Shown: one piece after another, positions 7,487 to 17,165 of the stretch
How positions within the stretch are numbered: the first letter of the stretch is position 1
Layout of the letters: the number at the start of each line of letters is the position of its first letter
Origin: Rhodococcus rhodnii
GTDB taxonomy: Bacteria; Actinomycetota; Actinomycetes; Mycobacteriales; Pseudonocardiaceae
Direction of reading: 5' to 3'
DNA: 64,000 nt
NCBI GenBank assembly: GCA_000720375.1
Contig: JOAA01000025.1
Location: forward strand, 1-64,000
Position numbers and translations under genes: made by a program
Notes under the pieces: model-generated
Database searches by the model: none
What the model saw: the letters and a program-made list of their open reading frames with translations, nothing else
Told to the model about the DNA's origin: nothing

Positions 7487-10378
7487 GTGATGTCAGCGAA
7501 TATTGATATTCGGTTGTTGGGGCCACTGGAGATAGCCGCGTCGCGTGGTCCGGTGGTGCTGCACGGGTCTGTTCAACGCACCCTGGTGGCTCGGTTGGGG
7601 GTCCGGCCTGGTGAGACGGTGTCGCGGGAAGCTCTGGTCGACGCCTTGTGGGATGAGTTGCCCCCGCGGACGGCCACCAAGACACTGCACAGCCATCTTG
7701 CGCGCTTGCGGCATCAGTTGCAGGACGCGAGCTTGGCTGGGTTGATCGCAGCCCAAGGGCCTGGCTATGCGCTGCTCGCCCCGGCCGAGGCGGCCGACGT
7801 GGTGCGTTTCGAGGCGATGGTCGATCGGGGTCGAGAGGCGCTGGCTGGAGGAGCGACGGAGACCGCGGTGGAGTCGCTGCGCCAGGCGTTGGGGTTGTGG
7901 CGGGGTGACCCGTTGGTCGAGTGCCGGCCCGGGGAGTGGGTGCGCGCCGAAGCGGCTCACCTGACTGAGATCCGGCTGGCCGCCACCGAATACTTGATCA
8001 GTGCCCGGCTGAGAGTGGGCGAGCATCTCCAGCTCGTTGGTGAGTTGGAGCCGTTGGTGATTCGGTATCCGTTCCGGGAACGGTTGTGGGAACTGCTCAT
8101 GCTGGCGCTGTACCGATCGGGCCGCCAAGCCGACGCGCTCGCGGCCTTTCAGCGCGCCCGGACCGCGTTGGTCGACGAATTGGGGATCGAACCGGGGCGT
8201 GAGCTGCATCGGCTGGAAGCGGCGATACTGGCGGCCGATCCCACCCTTGAGCTCAACGCCCCTCGGCGGACGACAACCGGTGCCCCGGTCTGTCGCCGGT
8301 TGCCGGTGCCGCTGACCAGTCTGATCGACCGTGAGGCGGACAAGGCCGCGCTGGGGGACCTCGCGGCTGGGCGACGTCTCGTGACGCTCATCGGCCCCGG
8401 CGGCTGCGGCAAGACGCGTCTGGCCATTGCCGTGGCCACCGAACACTCTGAGGCGGTGTGTTTCGTTGACCTGACCCCACTTGCCGAGCCGGAGCTCGTG
8501 CCGCAGGCGGTCACCGAGGCCTTCGGCCTGCGCGCACAGGCTGCTGGCCGTGGCGCGGTGGATAGCCTTGTCGATCACCTGCACGATCGGTCCCTGTTGT
8601 TGGTCCTGGACAACTGTGAGCATCTGGTCGATGCCTGCGCACATCTGGTGAGTGCGCTGCTTCCCGCCTGTCCCGGGCTGCGGGTACTGGCCACCAGCCG
8701 GGAGACGCTGCGCGTGCCCGGGGAAGCGGTTTACACGCTGCAGCCGCTGGCCACTCCCGATCCCGAGGCCGTCCCCGCGTACGACGAACTTCTCCACTAT
8801 GACTCGGTGCGGCTTTTCGTGGAGCGCACGCGTGACGCCGGTGGCCAGATCGGTACCGACGGGGCTACCGCACAGGGGCTGGCCACGATCTGCGCTCAGT
8901 TGGACGGGCTGCCGCTCGCCCTCGAACTGGCTGCCGCCCGCACCGCGGCACTGCCGGTGCTGCGGATCGCCGAGCAACTTACGGGCTGCTTCCCTGCGCT
9001 CTGCTCGGGCAGTCGCACCGCCCGGCCGCAGCATCGCGCCATGCGCACAGCCATCCGGTGGAGCTACGACCTGCTCGACGATGACGAGCGTGACCTCTTC
9101 CGGCGGCTGGCGGTGTTCGTCGGCGGGTTCGACCTGCCCGGCGTCGAGGCACTGTGGCCCCGCGCCGACGCGGTCGAGCTGCTGGGGCGGCTGGTCGACA
9201 AGTCACTGGTGGTCAGGGAGCGCGGGAATGCCCGTTACCGCCTGTTGGACACGATCCACCGGTTCGCAGCGGAGCAATTAGCCGATGACGAGAAGTGCGC
9301 CGACGTGCGGCAGCGGCACGCCGAGTTCTACTTGGCACTGGCCAAGCAGGCGCAGGAACACCTCGACGGGGCCGACGCCGTGGAATGGCTTGATCGGCTG
9401 GCCGCGGAACACGAGAATTTCCGGGCAGCGATGGGGTGGGCCGTCGCCCAACCCAACTCGACCCTGGCCCTGCGACTATCCGTCGCCCTGACCCGCTACT
9501 GCCAACTCCGTGGGCACTACCGGGACGGGCGACGATGGCTGGCCGCGGCGCTGGACCGAGGTGCGCACACTCCCCTGATACTGCGGGGCAACGCGTTGTA
9601 CGGCTCGGCCGTGCTCACGTTTCTGCAGTGCGACTACGACGCGGCGGTGCCGCTGGCCAAGCAGGCGATGGCCATGTACGAGTCGCTGAACGACCTGGAA
9701 GGCACGGCGCGCACCCGCACGCTGCTCGGTTCCATCTGGCGAGAGCAAGCCGACTACCCACGGGCACTGGAATTCCACCGCCGTGCGTTGGACACCTTCC
9801 GCGAGGCAGGCGACGCCCGCGGCATCGCCGAGGCCCTGCAGCGGTGTGCCTTCTCCGCCTGGCTGCAGGGCGATTTCGACCCAGCCCAACAGTGGGCGCA
9901 AGAAAGCCTGCAGCGAATGCGGCACTTGGGCGACGCCGAAGGCGCCGCCGGCGCACTCCTGCACCTGGGTGCGATCGCCCACTACCGGGGTGACCAAGCG
10001 CAGGCGCTGCGGCTGCTGAGCGAAGCCCGTCAGACGTCCGAACGGACCGGCTGCCCGGAGGGCATCGCCTGGGCACTCAACCTGCTGGGCCTGGTTCACC
10101 GCGCAACCGGCTCGGCCAGTGCCACCGCGCTACTCCAGCAGAGCCTCGCCGTACACCGAAAGCTGGGCGACCGCTGGCGGATGGCCAGCGTGCTGGAAGC
10201 GCTCGCCGCGCTCGCGTGCGACGAGCGCCGCTGGGAGCACGCAGCCCAACTGCTGGACGAGGCCGCCACGCTACGGGCGGCGATCAACAGCCCAGTGCCG
10301 CCCTGCGAACGTCCCAGCCACGAACGCACCCGCGCCGCACTCGCCACCGCAGAGCAGATCGCTGCGCTCCCCCGCTGA
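7487..10378 (+). CDS. AfsR/SARP-family transcriptional regulator with NB-ARC and TPR domains
   Basis: About 963 residues (ATG 7490 is an equally possible start). Residues ~4-95 form an OmpR-like winged helix (IDIRLLGPLEIA, then RTATKTLHSHLARLRHQL) and ~100-245 a bacterial transcriptional activation domain. A P-loop GPGGCGKT is at 303-310, with Walker [11 protein letters not shown] near residue 370. TPR-like helices fill the C-terminal ~350 residues. This is the large SARP architecture of AfsR, which usually activates secondary-metabolite or developmental genes. No biosynthetic cluster adjoins it here. The nearest downstream genes are a secreted I36-type inhibitor and a GH99-like glycosidase, possible targets by proximity only. 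The 280 bases upstream hold no gene and presumably its promoter. Confidence 0.9.
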   Translation: MMSANIDIRLLGPLEIAASRGPVVLHGSVQRTLVARLGVRPGETVSREALVDALWDELPPRTATKTLHSHLARLRHQLQDASLAGLIAAQGPGYALLAPAEAADVVRFEAMVDRGREALAGGATETAVESLRQALGLWRGDPLVECRPGEWVRAEAAHLTEIRLAATEYLISARLRVGEHLQLVGELEPLVIRYPFRERLWELLMLALYRSGRQADALAAFQRARTALVDELGIEPGRELHRLEAAILAADPTLELNAPRRTTTGAPVCRRLPVPLTSLIDREADKAALGDLAAGRRLVTLIGPGGCGKTRLAIAVATEHSEAVCFVDLTPLAEPELVPQAVTEAFGLRAQAAGRGAVDSLVDHLHDRSLLLVLDNCEHLVDACAHLVSALLPACPGLRVLATSRETLRVPGEAVYTLQPLATPDPEAVPAYDELLHYDSVRLFVERTRDAGGQIGTDGATAQGLATICAQLDGLPLALELAAARTAALPVLRIAEQLTGCFPALCSGSRTARPQHRAMRTAIRWSYDLLDDDERDLFRRLAVFVGGFDLPGVEALWPRADAVELLGRLVDKSLVVRERGNARYRLLDTIHRFAAEQLADDEKCADVRQRHAEFYLALAKQAQEHLDGADAVEWLDRLAAEHENFRAAMGWAVAQPNSTLALRLSVALTRYCQLRGHYRDGRRWLAAALDRGAHTPLILRGNALYGSAVLTFLQCDYDAAVPLAKQAMAMYESLNDLEGTARTRTLLGSIWREQADYPRALEFHRRALDTFREAGDARGIAEALQRCAFSAWLQGDFDPAQQWAQESLQRMRHLGDAEGAAGALLHLGAIAHYRGDQAQALRLLSEARQTSERTGCPEGIAWALNLLGLVHRATGSASATALLQQSLAVHRKLGDRWRMASVLEALAALACDERRWEHAAQLLDEAATLRAAINSPVPPCERPSHERTRAALATAEQIAALPR

Positions 10379-10684
10379 TTAAATACGGGCCCATTTCATC
10401 CAGGTTCCGACCTCCACTGTTGCCCGCCTCTCTGACCAGCACGAACGAACAGGTTCGGAACTGTGCTGAACCCAGAATCGGATTGGTTGGCAGGTGTGCG
10501 CCTCCGACGCGTTGTGGCCAACCGTGATCCCTCCTCCACCAGCATTTTAGTCATACACTGGAAAATCGCCGCATGAAGGGCGCATGACGAGCTTGGCCTC
10601 TTCTTGCTTCGCGACGCGGCGGACAACCTGAATTAGGCAGAAGAAACAGAAAGTAAGGCACGCCAAAGAATCTAGGTGGACAAC
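10379..10684. other. Intergenic stretch, presumed promoter of the I36-like gene
   Basis: No coding frame, hairpin or repeat is convincing. The only clear element is the ribosome site AGGTGG (10674-10679) before the ATG at 10685. Confidence 0.45.
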
Positions 10685-11173
10685 ATGCATAAACCGAGAA
10701 CTTCCCTATCGATAATGATGGCTTGCGTGATCGGTTTGACCGTTTCCATTCCCGGAACCTCGCTCGCTGACTCGCCCCGGCACAACTACTGCGCCCTCAA
10801 CGTTGAAACTGACGCGATGTCGTGCTTCTCGACGGAGTCCGAGCTCGAGAGCATGATGTCCACCAGCGTTCTGCGGGTTCGACTCGGCACCTGGTTTGAC
10901 AGGACCAACATGGATCGTCGCGGGGGATATCTGGTCTTCTTTGCGTCTCGTGGGTGTTCGGACACCAACAACGACGTCGACCACGCCGACAGCAGTCTCA
11001 GGGGTAGCGACTGGAACAATCGTGTTTCCTCGCTGATCACTGCGAGCGGATGCGACTTTAAGCTCTATGACGGAATCGGTTTCACAGGACATCGCACGTC
11101 CTGGATCGATTCCAGCACCAACCTGGGCGATTACGACATGAACAACAGGGCCAGCTCGTACAAGATTTCGTAA
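10685..11173 (+). CDS. Secreted peptidase-inhibitor-like protein (family I36, crystallin-like fold)
   Basis: ATG 10685 is preferred over GTG 10676 because AGGTGG lies five bases ahead and the protein then begins with a normal Sec signal: positive start, hydrophobic core, and a probable cleavage after SLA near residue 29. The mature ~130 residues hold paired crystallin-like repeats with DWNNRVSSLITASGC and, near the end, LYDGIGFTGHRTSW and MNNRASSYKIS. This is the signature of Streptomyces metalloproteinase inhibitor-like I36 proteins. Four Cys could form disulphides. It would act outside the cell, either inhibiting a protease or as a structural secreted protein. A single-gene unit. Assignment to I36 rests on the motif pattern. 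Confidence 0.75.
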   Translation: MHKPRTSLSIMMACVIGLTVSIPGTSLADSPRHNYCALNVETDAMSCFSTESELESMMSTSVLRVRLGTWFDRTNMDRRGGYLVFFASRGCSDTNNDVDHADSSLRGSDWNNRVSSLITASGCDFKLYDGIGFTGHRTSWIDSSTNLGDYDMNNRASSYKIS

Positions 11174-11344
11174 GACGGCCTTGAGCATCCGGCGGTATCT
11201 CACCATTCTGCCAGTCCAGCGCCTTGAGAGGGTCTGTCAAATTTCGACTTTGTCGCCGATTGAGTGATCAACTTCGCCGGTGGCTGGTGCTCGCGGTGAC
11301 GTTGTGATCATGGTTGGCGTGTGATGGTGATTAGCTGGGCGGCC

Positions 11345-11665
11345 TCCTACCGCACTTCGTCGACGTGGTGGTCGAGCAGATCGAGCGGACTGTGGCGGGT
11401 GTGCTGATTTTGGATGCGCACCAAGGCACAAGACGGGATCTGTCCCATCCTGCGGCGGTCAGTCACGTCGGGTTCACAGCCGCTATGGCCGGAAGCTGAC
11501 CGACGGGCTCGGTGGCCGGTCAACTAGTGGTGCTGGAGTGGCGAGTGCGCTGATTCTTCTGCGTTCTGCAACGGTCAGGACTGTCTGGTCGGAACGTTCG
11601 CCGAGCAGGTCGAGGGGTCTGACAGCCAAGCACGCTCGCCGGACTGCGTTGGGTAGCAAGGCGAG
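11345..11665 (+). pseudogene. Relic of an ISL3-family transposase N-terminus
   Basis: Frames in succession give PHFVDVVVEQIERTVAGVLI (start of ISL3 transposases), then RVHSRYGRKLTDGL (following the family's zinc-binding segment), then GTFAEQVEG and finally GLTAKHARRT. These blocks are in the family's order but three frames and several small indels separate them, and no catalytic domain follows. The flanking bases 11174-11344 and 11666-11857 contain no recognisable gene. Confidence 0.7.
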
Positions 11666-11857
11666 GGAGCATATGCCGATGGATGCGCCTCGACGAGTCT
11701 CCGTTCCACTCGACGACTATGGAGATCTCGGCCTGGCGGTGGTCAAAAGTGTCAATGTCGCTTATGCGCCAACAGGGTTTGTATCCGGCAGCTCGAGAGC
11801 TGTGGTTGGCTGCGTTCGTTGTATGGGCTGGCGTGTTGCGGAGGATTAAGGGCGGGC

Positions 11858-12964
11858 ATGCGAACGCTGCGTAGCATGGTCGGCCTGCTGGTCTTGCTGC
11901 TCACCTTTGGCTTGGTCTCCGTGCCGGTGGCCTCGGGTGTGGCGGTGCAGGCGGTAGCGGCCGACGTTCATCTCTTCTACTACCCGTGGTACGGCAGCCC
12001 GTCGGTGAACGGGAGCTATCGGCATTGGCAGCAAGGCGGTCGCACGCCGCCCAACGACATCGGCGCGAACTTCTACCCGGTGCTCGGCGCGTACGACTCG
12101 GCCGACACAGCCATGATCGACCAGCACATGCGCTGGGTCCAGCGGTCCGGCGCGGGCACGATCGTGACCAGCTGGTGGGGCCAAGGATCCTATGAGGACA
12201 ATGTGGTGCCCGCGCTGCTGGCCGCCGCGGCACGACACGGCATCAAGGTGGCCTGGCATCTCGAGCCGTACTCCGGCCGGACCGCTGACTCCACAGTCGC
12301 CGACATCAACTACATCAACTCCAGATATGGCGGCAGCCCGGCGTTCTACCGCGACGCCGCCCACGGCAACCGTGGCGCCTTCTACGTCTTCGAAAGCCTG
12401 CGGATCACCGACTGGACCGCCATCAAGCAGGTCAAGCCGACGAGCATCGTGCTGGCCCAGACCACTGACAGGAGTAAGGTCGCGCACTTCGGCGGGATGT
12501 ACACCTACGACGGCATCGCGGGCGCGACCGCACGCGGCTGGAAGAACGCTTCCGACTTCTGCAAGGCCAACGGCCTGGTGTGGGCGCCTTCTGTCGCGCC
12601 CGGCTACATCGACGACCGGGCAGTGCCCGGTAACACCACTCCCACACTCAACCGTGACAACGGTGCGACGTATGACAAGGAGTGGAGCAATGCGTTGAAT
12701 CCGGCGACCGGTGGGGCGCCGACATGGGTCTCGGTCGCCTCCTTCAACGAGTGGCACGAGGGATCCACCATCGAGCCGGCACGCTCGAATCCGCCCGCGG
12801 GACAGGGATATCTAACGTTCCAAGGCGCCTATGGGCAGACCGGCACCGCCGCGGAGACCGCGTATCTGGACCGGACCCGGTACTGGGTGCGGCAGTTCAC
12901 CGACGGGAACCTGCCGCCGACAAACCCCGATCCCGCGGCCGAGCTGCAAGGTTTCCGCGTCTAA
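11858..12964 (+). CDS. Secreted GH99-like glycoside hydrolase
   Basis: 368 residues. ATG 11858 gives a Sec signal (MRTLRSMVGLLVLLL, cleavage after about residue 35); a GGAGG lies 13 bases upstream. The mature protein opens with HLFYYPWYGSP, contains WHLEPYSGR near residue 140 and ends its catalytic part with SFNEWHEGSTIEPA. These are the marker motifs of GH99 endo-alpha-mannosidase-type enzymes, whose catalytic acids sit in the HxEPY and NEWHEG motifs. It probably cleaves alpha-mannose- or related alpha-linked glycans outside the cell. Immediately downstream is a broken sugar dehydrogenase gene, so the two may once have formed a carbohydrate-use unit. Confidence 0.82.
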   Translation: MRTLRSMVGLLVLLLTFGLVSVPVASGVAVQAVAADVHLFYYPWYGSPSVNGSYRHWQQGGRTPPNDIGANFYPVLGAYDSADTAMIDQHMRWVQRSGAGTIVTSWWGQGSYEDNVVPALLAAAARHGIKVAWHLEPYSGRTADSTVADINYINSRYGGSPAFYRDAAHGNRGAFYVFESLRITDWTAIKQVKPTSIVLAQTTDRSKVAHFGGMYTYDGIAGATARGWKNASDFCKANGLVWAPSVAPGYIDDRAVPGNTTPTLNRDNGATYDKEWSNALNPATGGAPTWVSVASFNEWHEGSTIEPARSNPPAGQGYLTFQGAYGQTGTAAETAYLDRTRYWVRQFTDGNLPPTNPDPAAELQGFRV

Positions 12965-12992
12965 GCAAAAGTCCCGGAAAGGACACCGATGG

Positions 12993-13747
12993 ATGGCACC
13001 GTCCCCCGGGCAGCGTCGGTGTGGCCGTACCACCGCACTGTTGGTCAGCGCCCCTGTTGTTATTCCCGCCCCGTTAGCGACCGCCGGATCCGTGATCCCG
13101 CCCGGCGACTACCAGCGGGTGCAGCTGGCGCTTGGACCGAATGAGCTCGGCGGACCGATGCCGCTCGCAATCCTGCCCAACAGATCCGTGGTACAACCGC
13201 ACACGACGGCACCGTCCGAGTGACCGACGCAGCGGGCAACACCACGTCCGCGGGCAAGCTGAACATGTGCCTGCACGACGAAGAAGGTCTGTAAGGCGTC
13301 GCGGCGGGCCGGACTTCACATCCAACCGGTTCGCCTATCTTCTACACTCGCCGCGACTGTCCACACCAGACGGAGATGCGTCGGCCGAGGGGACGCAGGC
13401 GGACTGGGACAGGTGGAAGGTGAGCTCTACCTGTCCCGGTTCGTCCTGACTACGCACAACACGCTGGCCATGGCCAGCGAACGGATCGTCCTGCGAGTGC
13501 CGAACGACCTCGACCAATGCTGCCACGTCGGTGGTACATCGATTTTGACGCAGCCAGCAGCTATACCTGACCACAGGTGACGACAACAGGGACCCGTTCC
13601 AGTCCGACAGCTACACGCCGATCGACGAGCGGACGAACCGCAATCCCCAGTTCCATACCCAGCGTTCGTCCGGCAACACGAACGACCTGCGCGGCAAGGT
13701 ATTGCGGATCAAACCCGCAGGCTGATGGCACGTACACGATCCCGTCG
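12993..13747 (+). pseudogene. Broken secreted PQQ-type sugar (glucose/sorbosone) dehydrogenase
   Basis: ATG 12993 (GGAAAGGA nine bases ahead) opens a signal peptide and then VIPPGDYQRVQLALGPNEL. The homologous protein then continues through at least three frames: GTVRVTDAAGN; HDEEGL, a TAA stop at 13292-13294 where the family has Gln, and GVAAGPDFTSNRF; ERIVLRVPNDLDQCCHVGG; TGDDNRDPFQSDSYTPIDER; and GNTNDLRGKVLRIKP. These are the marker blocks of secreted PQQ-dependent sugar dehydrogenases in actinomycetes. The sequence ends abruptly near 13747, where a minus-strand relic begins. Clearly non-functional. Confidence 0.8.
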
Positions 13748-13856
13748 TCGTCTCCGGAATCGCCGTCCACCCAACGGAAGCGGCACGCTCGGCGTACTGG
13801 CGGGCCTGCCGGACCGAGCAGCCGAACCGCTGCGCCAGCACACGCGCGGCTGTCCT
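13740..13856 (-). pseudogene. Fragment of a small helix-turn-helix protein
   Basis: The minus strand encodes RTAARVLAQRFGCSVRQARQ followed by YAERAASVGW, resembling the DNA-binding segment of small actinobacterial proteins with a VRQARRYV recognition helix. It is in a different frame from the preceding minus-strand fragment and ends at the junction with the sugar dehydrogenase relic. Family assignment is tentative. Confidence 0.35.
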
Positions 13857-13865
13857 GTCGGCGGA

Positions 13866-14052
13866 ACCGCTGGCCAATCTCGTTGAACAACGCCGGCGAC
13901 GGGATACCCCAGACCGGAAAGAATGCCACCACCTGCGCACTGGTCTGCAGCTTCGGCACATAAGCATTGATATAGATCCAATCCAGACACTGGATATCCA
14001 ACGTCACATGCCCGTCGAGCACATCATTGACCGTCACCACATGCCCGCCCAT
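13866..14052 (-). pseudogene. N-terminal fragment of an unnamed conserved protein
   Basis: From ATG 14052 on the minus strand the protein reads VTVNDVLDGHVTLDIQCLD then WIYINAYVP and IPSPALFNEIGQRFRR. This pattern looks like the N-terminus of a conserved actinobacterial protein found with mobile DNA. After about 62 residues the frame becomes meaningless and the helix-turn-helix fragment follows in another frame. No function is assigned. Confidence 0.35.
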
Positions 14053-14159
14053 GACCCTGCGTCTGCCGGAACCTCATCCGTCCTGGCAAAGCGCTGTTTG
14101 GCCAACAACAACTCCGCCCGCCCTCATGGCCTGTAATCGCCACGGCAGGTTGATCGGCC

Positions 14160-15018
14160 GTGCTCCTGCGACTGGCCTACCTCGGCCTGACAAACACCTT
14201 CGCCATACTCCGACTGATCTCGACGAGAGACCGAGACAAGGACATCGAGATCCTGGCAGTGCGGCACCAGATCGGGATACTGCAACGCCAACTCAATCCC
14301 GGCAGAGTGCGGTTCACTCCCTGACCGGGCGTTGCACGCCGCGCTCCTGCACCGGCTACCACGCCACACCTTGCACAGGCTCCGTCTGCCGGTCCGCCCA
14401 GACACGATCCTGCGCTGGCATCGCAACCTCCTCCGCCGACACCACGCCCGGGCGTCTCGACCGAAACGCCCGGGCCGACCCCGCACCGTCCGATCCATTC
14501 GAGTGCTGATTCTGCGCCTCGCGAACGAGAACCCGAACTGGGGCTACCGGTCGCATCCACGGCGCCACACCACATCCGACCGCGGCATGGGTCACCCCAC
14601 GCCGCGCGGAACCTCGTCATGGCCTCGAGAGCGCCAATCGCCGAGCGCGATTCCTGATCCGCGACAGGGACGGCAAATTCCCGCGCTTGTTCGACGTCAT
14701 CCTCGCTGACGTCGGCATCGAGATCGTCCTGAGCGGTGTTCAGATGCCCAGGGTGAACTCGATCATCGAACGCTGGATATAGACCTGTCGCCGCGAACTG
14801 CTCGACCGCACCTTGATCTGGAACCAACGACACCTGCTCCACGCGTTGCGCGAATACGAGCAGTTCTACAACAACCACCGGCCCCACCAAAGCATCGCCA
14901 ACGCTCGACCGCGACGACCACTGCCCTCGCCGATCACCCGGCAGACCAGATCGCCCGTCTCAATCATCCGTCGACGCCCACATTTTGGGCGGCATCCTCA
15001 ACTAGTACCACCATGCCG
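14160..15018 (+). pseudogene. Relic of an integrase-core (DDE) transposase
   Basis: From GTG 14160: LLRLAYLGLTNTFAILRL and DKDIEILAVRHQIGILQRQL, then RLPVRPDTILRWHRNLLRRH and KRPGRPRTVRSIRVLILRLA in another frame, then RFLIRDRDGKFPRLFDVIL, VLSGVQMPRVNSIIERW (followed by an in-frame TAG) and finally LLHALREYEQFYNNHRPHQS. This is the full order of a common actinobacterial rve-type transposase. About 120 residues between ENPNWGYR and the later part are deleted, and there are multiple frameshifts. It is inactive. Confidence 0.8.
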
Positions 15019-15202
15019 CTTGACATGCACGGATGACATTTTCGGCAAGCGCACCCCTCCGCATGCTCGACGCCGGTCACTGATGGTCGCCATCAGCCCG
15101 CAACGGTCGTGAACAGCCGACGTTTGCGGCGTTTCAGGCAGGTCCAGCGCAGTTCTGGACGGTTCGGCAAGTTCACCCGTTCGTGGGCGACCCCATTTGG
15201 CG

Positions 15203-15990
15203 TTAGTCAAAGATCTGGAGCCACGCGCTCCGTTCCCGCAGAGCCGCCAGCACCTGGTGTGCCTGAGCCTGGCTATGCCAATGCACCACCGCGTCATCCA
15301 CGTAGCGTTCAAACGTGACGTCGGGGAAAGTCCGCGCCATCCACGCATCGAACGCGTAGTGCAGGAACAGATTCGCGAGCACGGGCGAGACCGCGGAGCC
15401 CTGTGGGGTCCCTCGGTCGCGGATCTGCAACGACCCGTCAGGCAGTGCCAGCGGGGCGTGGAGCCACCGCTTGACGTACAACACTACCCACGGCAGGTCG
15501 GTGTTGGCCTCGACAGCCTTGATGACCAAACCCATGGCACGCTGTCAAAGAACTTGCGGATGTCCAAATCGATCACCCAGTCGGTTCTCCAACACCGCGC
15601 CCTGCAGGCCGCCACGGCGTCGAGCGCGCCGCGCTTCGGGCGGTAGCCGTAGGAGTCCGGGTGAAAGATCGGTTCGACCTTCCGCTCCAACTCCTTGGCC
15701 ACAACCGTCTGCGCGATGCGGTCGGCCACGGTTGGCACCCCAAGGATTCTGGTGCAACTACCGTGTGCCTTCTCGATCTCCACCGCGCGCACCGGCGGCG
15801 GGAAATACGACCCCGACGACATCCGATTCCAGATCTTGAACAGATTATTCTTCAGATCCCGCTCAAATGCCTCGATCGTTTGCCCGTCTACACCGGGTGC
15901 GCCCTTGTTCGCCCTGACTGCCTCCCACGCCTCCCAGACCGCCCGCTTCGAGATCTCGAACGGCTTGTCTGATGCTTTCAGCTCGCCCAT
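15203..15990 (-). pseudogene. Group II intron reverse transcriptase, frameshifted and 3'-truncated
   Basis: The start ATG at 15990 (minus strand) follows GGGAGGAG by six bases. Residues in order: KGAPGVDGQTIEAFERDL, ILGVPTVADRIAQTVVAKEL, HPDSYGYRPKRGALDAV and DWVIDLDIRKFFDSVPW. A one-base loss near 15535 shifts the frame, which continues with RGTPQGSAVSPVLANLFLHY and the catalytic ERYVDD, then stops at WLQIFD. The fingers and palm of an LtrA-type reverse transcriptase are present, but the maturase (X) and any endonuclease domain are absent. It is therefore non-functional, and the intron's 3' half is gone. Confidence 0.85.
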
Positions 15991-16560
15991 GCGACTCCTC
16001 CCGGAACATGTCCGGTTGGTCGAACGAACCAGCCACGGACAACCCGGCCCCTTCGCTCCGGCCCCATTACAGAAACTTCACCACTACTACGAGCCGGTCC
16101 GCCAGCGCGCCCAGCGACGGTACTCAATCCCTTGACGGTGGTCACCGCTTGGGACGCTCCCTGTCCCCCGTATTTCACCAGCCGGGCGTATCCGGGCACG
16201 CCTTCTCCTGTTCCACACGGAAGCCGCAGACCAGGCTCACGTCGTCTACATGCCGGACACCACCTAGCCAGTAAGCGGAACGCCCGCCAGGCTTGTCCCG
16301 GGATCCGTTTGACACCCCGGTTTCGATGTCGTCTGTATCTGTTTCGACACGTCAGCAACGATTCACTCGCGTTCGTCTTCCTGGTCCCCACCTGACACCT
16401 CACGGGTGCCTTTTCCTCATCGCTCACCACGACGGTCTTCAGCCAACGCAGCATGAGGTGGTTTGAAGCCTCCCTCCGCAAGGCGACTCCGAAGGGCCAA
16501 TCCTTCATCCCCCGTGCAGCACCGCTTCAAGAACTCGACCTACCTCGACTCCCTTCCACG
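15991..16560 (-). ncRNA. 5' ribozyme part of the truncated group II intron (domains I-IV region)
   Basis: Upstream of the reverse transcriptase on the same strand is a long non-coding stretch with sequence typical of bacterial group II introns: GAGCCTGGTCTGCGGCTTCC then GTGTGGAACAGGAG, and nearer the ORF CTCGTAGTAGTGGTGAAG followed by TGTAATGGGGCCGGAGCGAA. These are the exon-binding and pre-ORF regions of domain I to IV. The exact 5' splice site was not fixed. Domains V and VI, needed for splicing, would lie beyond the truncated ORF and are not present. Confidence 0.55.
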
Positions 16561-17165
16561 TTCAGGACACACCAAACGCCAAAATGTTCGGCCGCGCCGG
16601 ATTCCATCTGCTCCGCAAACGAACACTCTTGGCCTGACAATACGTTGCCAGACCACAAAACCTGTGCCAGAGCCACCTCACGCGAGCAAACCACCCAGGC
16701 CACACAGAAGACCTAAGCAATGGTTATCCACAACCGCCGGTTTAAGAGCCTGGGGCGGCCGCCAGCCCCCGATCACCAGCGTAGAGATCAGCACCGACAA
16801 ACCAAGACCACACACCCAGCTCAAGCCCCAGTTATCCACAACCACCGAGCTATCCACATGTCGATCACCCAACACCTCCTCAACCCCACCGCACCCACAT
16901 AGGCTGGATTCCGGGGGCCGGAGGCCGCCCCAATCCCCAGAGCGGCTCTCGTGCTGAGGCGTGTCCACCACGCAGCACGGTGGTCAAACTGGCCGACAGC
17001 CCGCACACGTGCCCTCACCACGCCTCGAACACTAAGGCCTGTTCGCTGCACCTCGCCTGCTAAAGACACGCGAAGTTGCGGCACCGCGTGTCCCAAGTGG
17101 CCGCACGGCGATTCCCGCGTCGGCCGTTGACATGGTCCAGCCTCGGCGTGATACTCGGCGCCACC
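16561..17165. other. Intergenic stretch between the intron relic and the sugar operon
   Basis: No gene is recognised. It holds the DnaA-box-like sites listed separately and presumably the promoter of the LacI-type gene. One segment (TGATACT at about 17147-17153) resembles a -10 element just ahead of that gene. Confidence 0.45.
16724..16858 (+). promoter_or_regulatory. Cluster of three DnaA-box-like sites
   Basis: TTATCCACA occurs at 16724-16732 and 16832-16840, both perfect to the classical DnaA box, and CTATCCACA at 16850-16858. All three are in the same orientation. A nine-base site with six A/T bases is rare in such GC-rich DNA, and only one further copy was noticed elsewhere (54495-54503). 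They could titrate DnaA, belong to a lost plasmid or integrative-element origin, or regulate a neighbour. Confidence 0.5.

Noticed and set aside
15110..15200. Minus-strand segment after the reverse transcriptase as its maturase domain
   Set aside because: None of its frames gives the expected domain X motifs; it looks like unrelated DNA joined at the truncation point.
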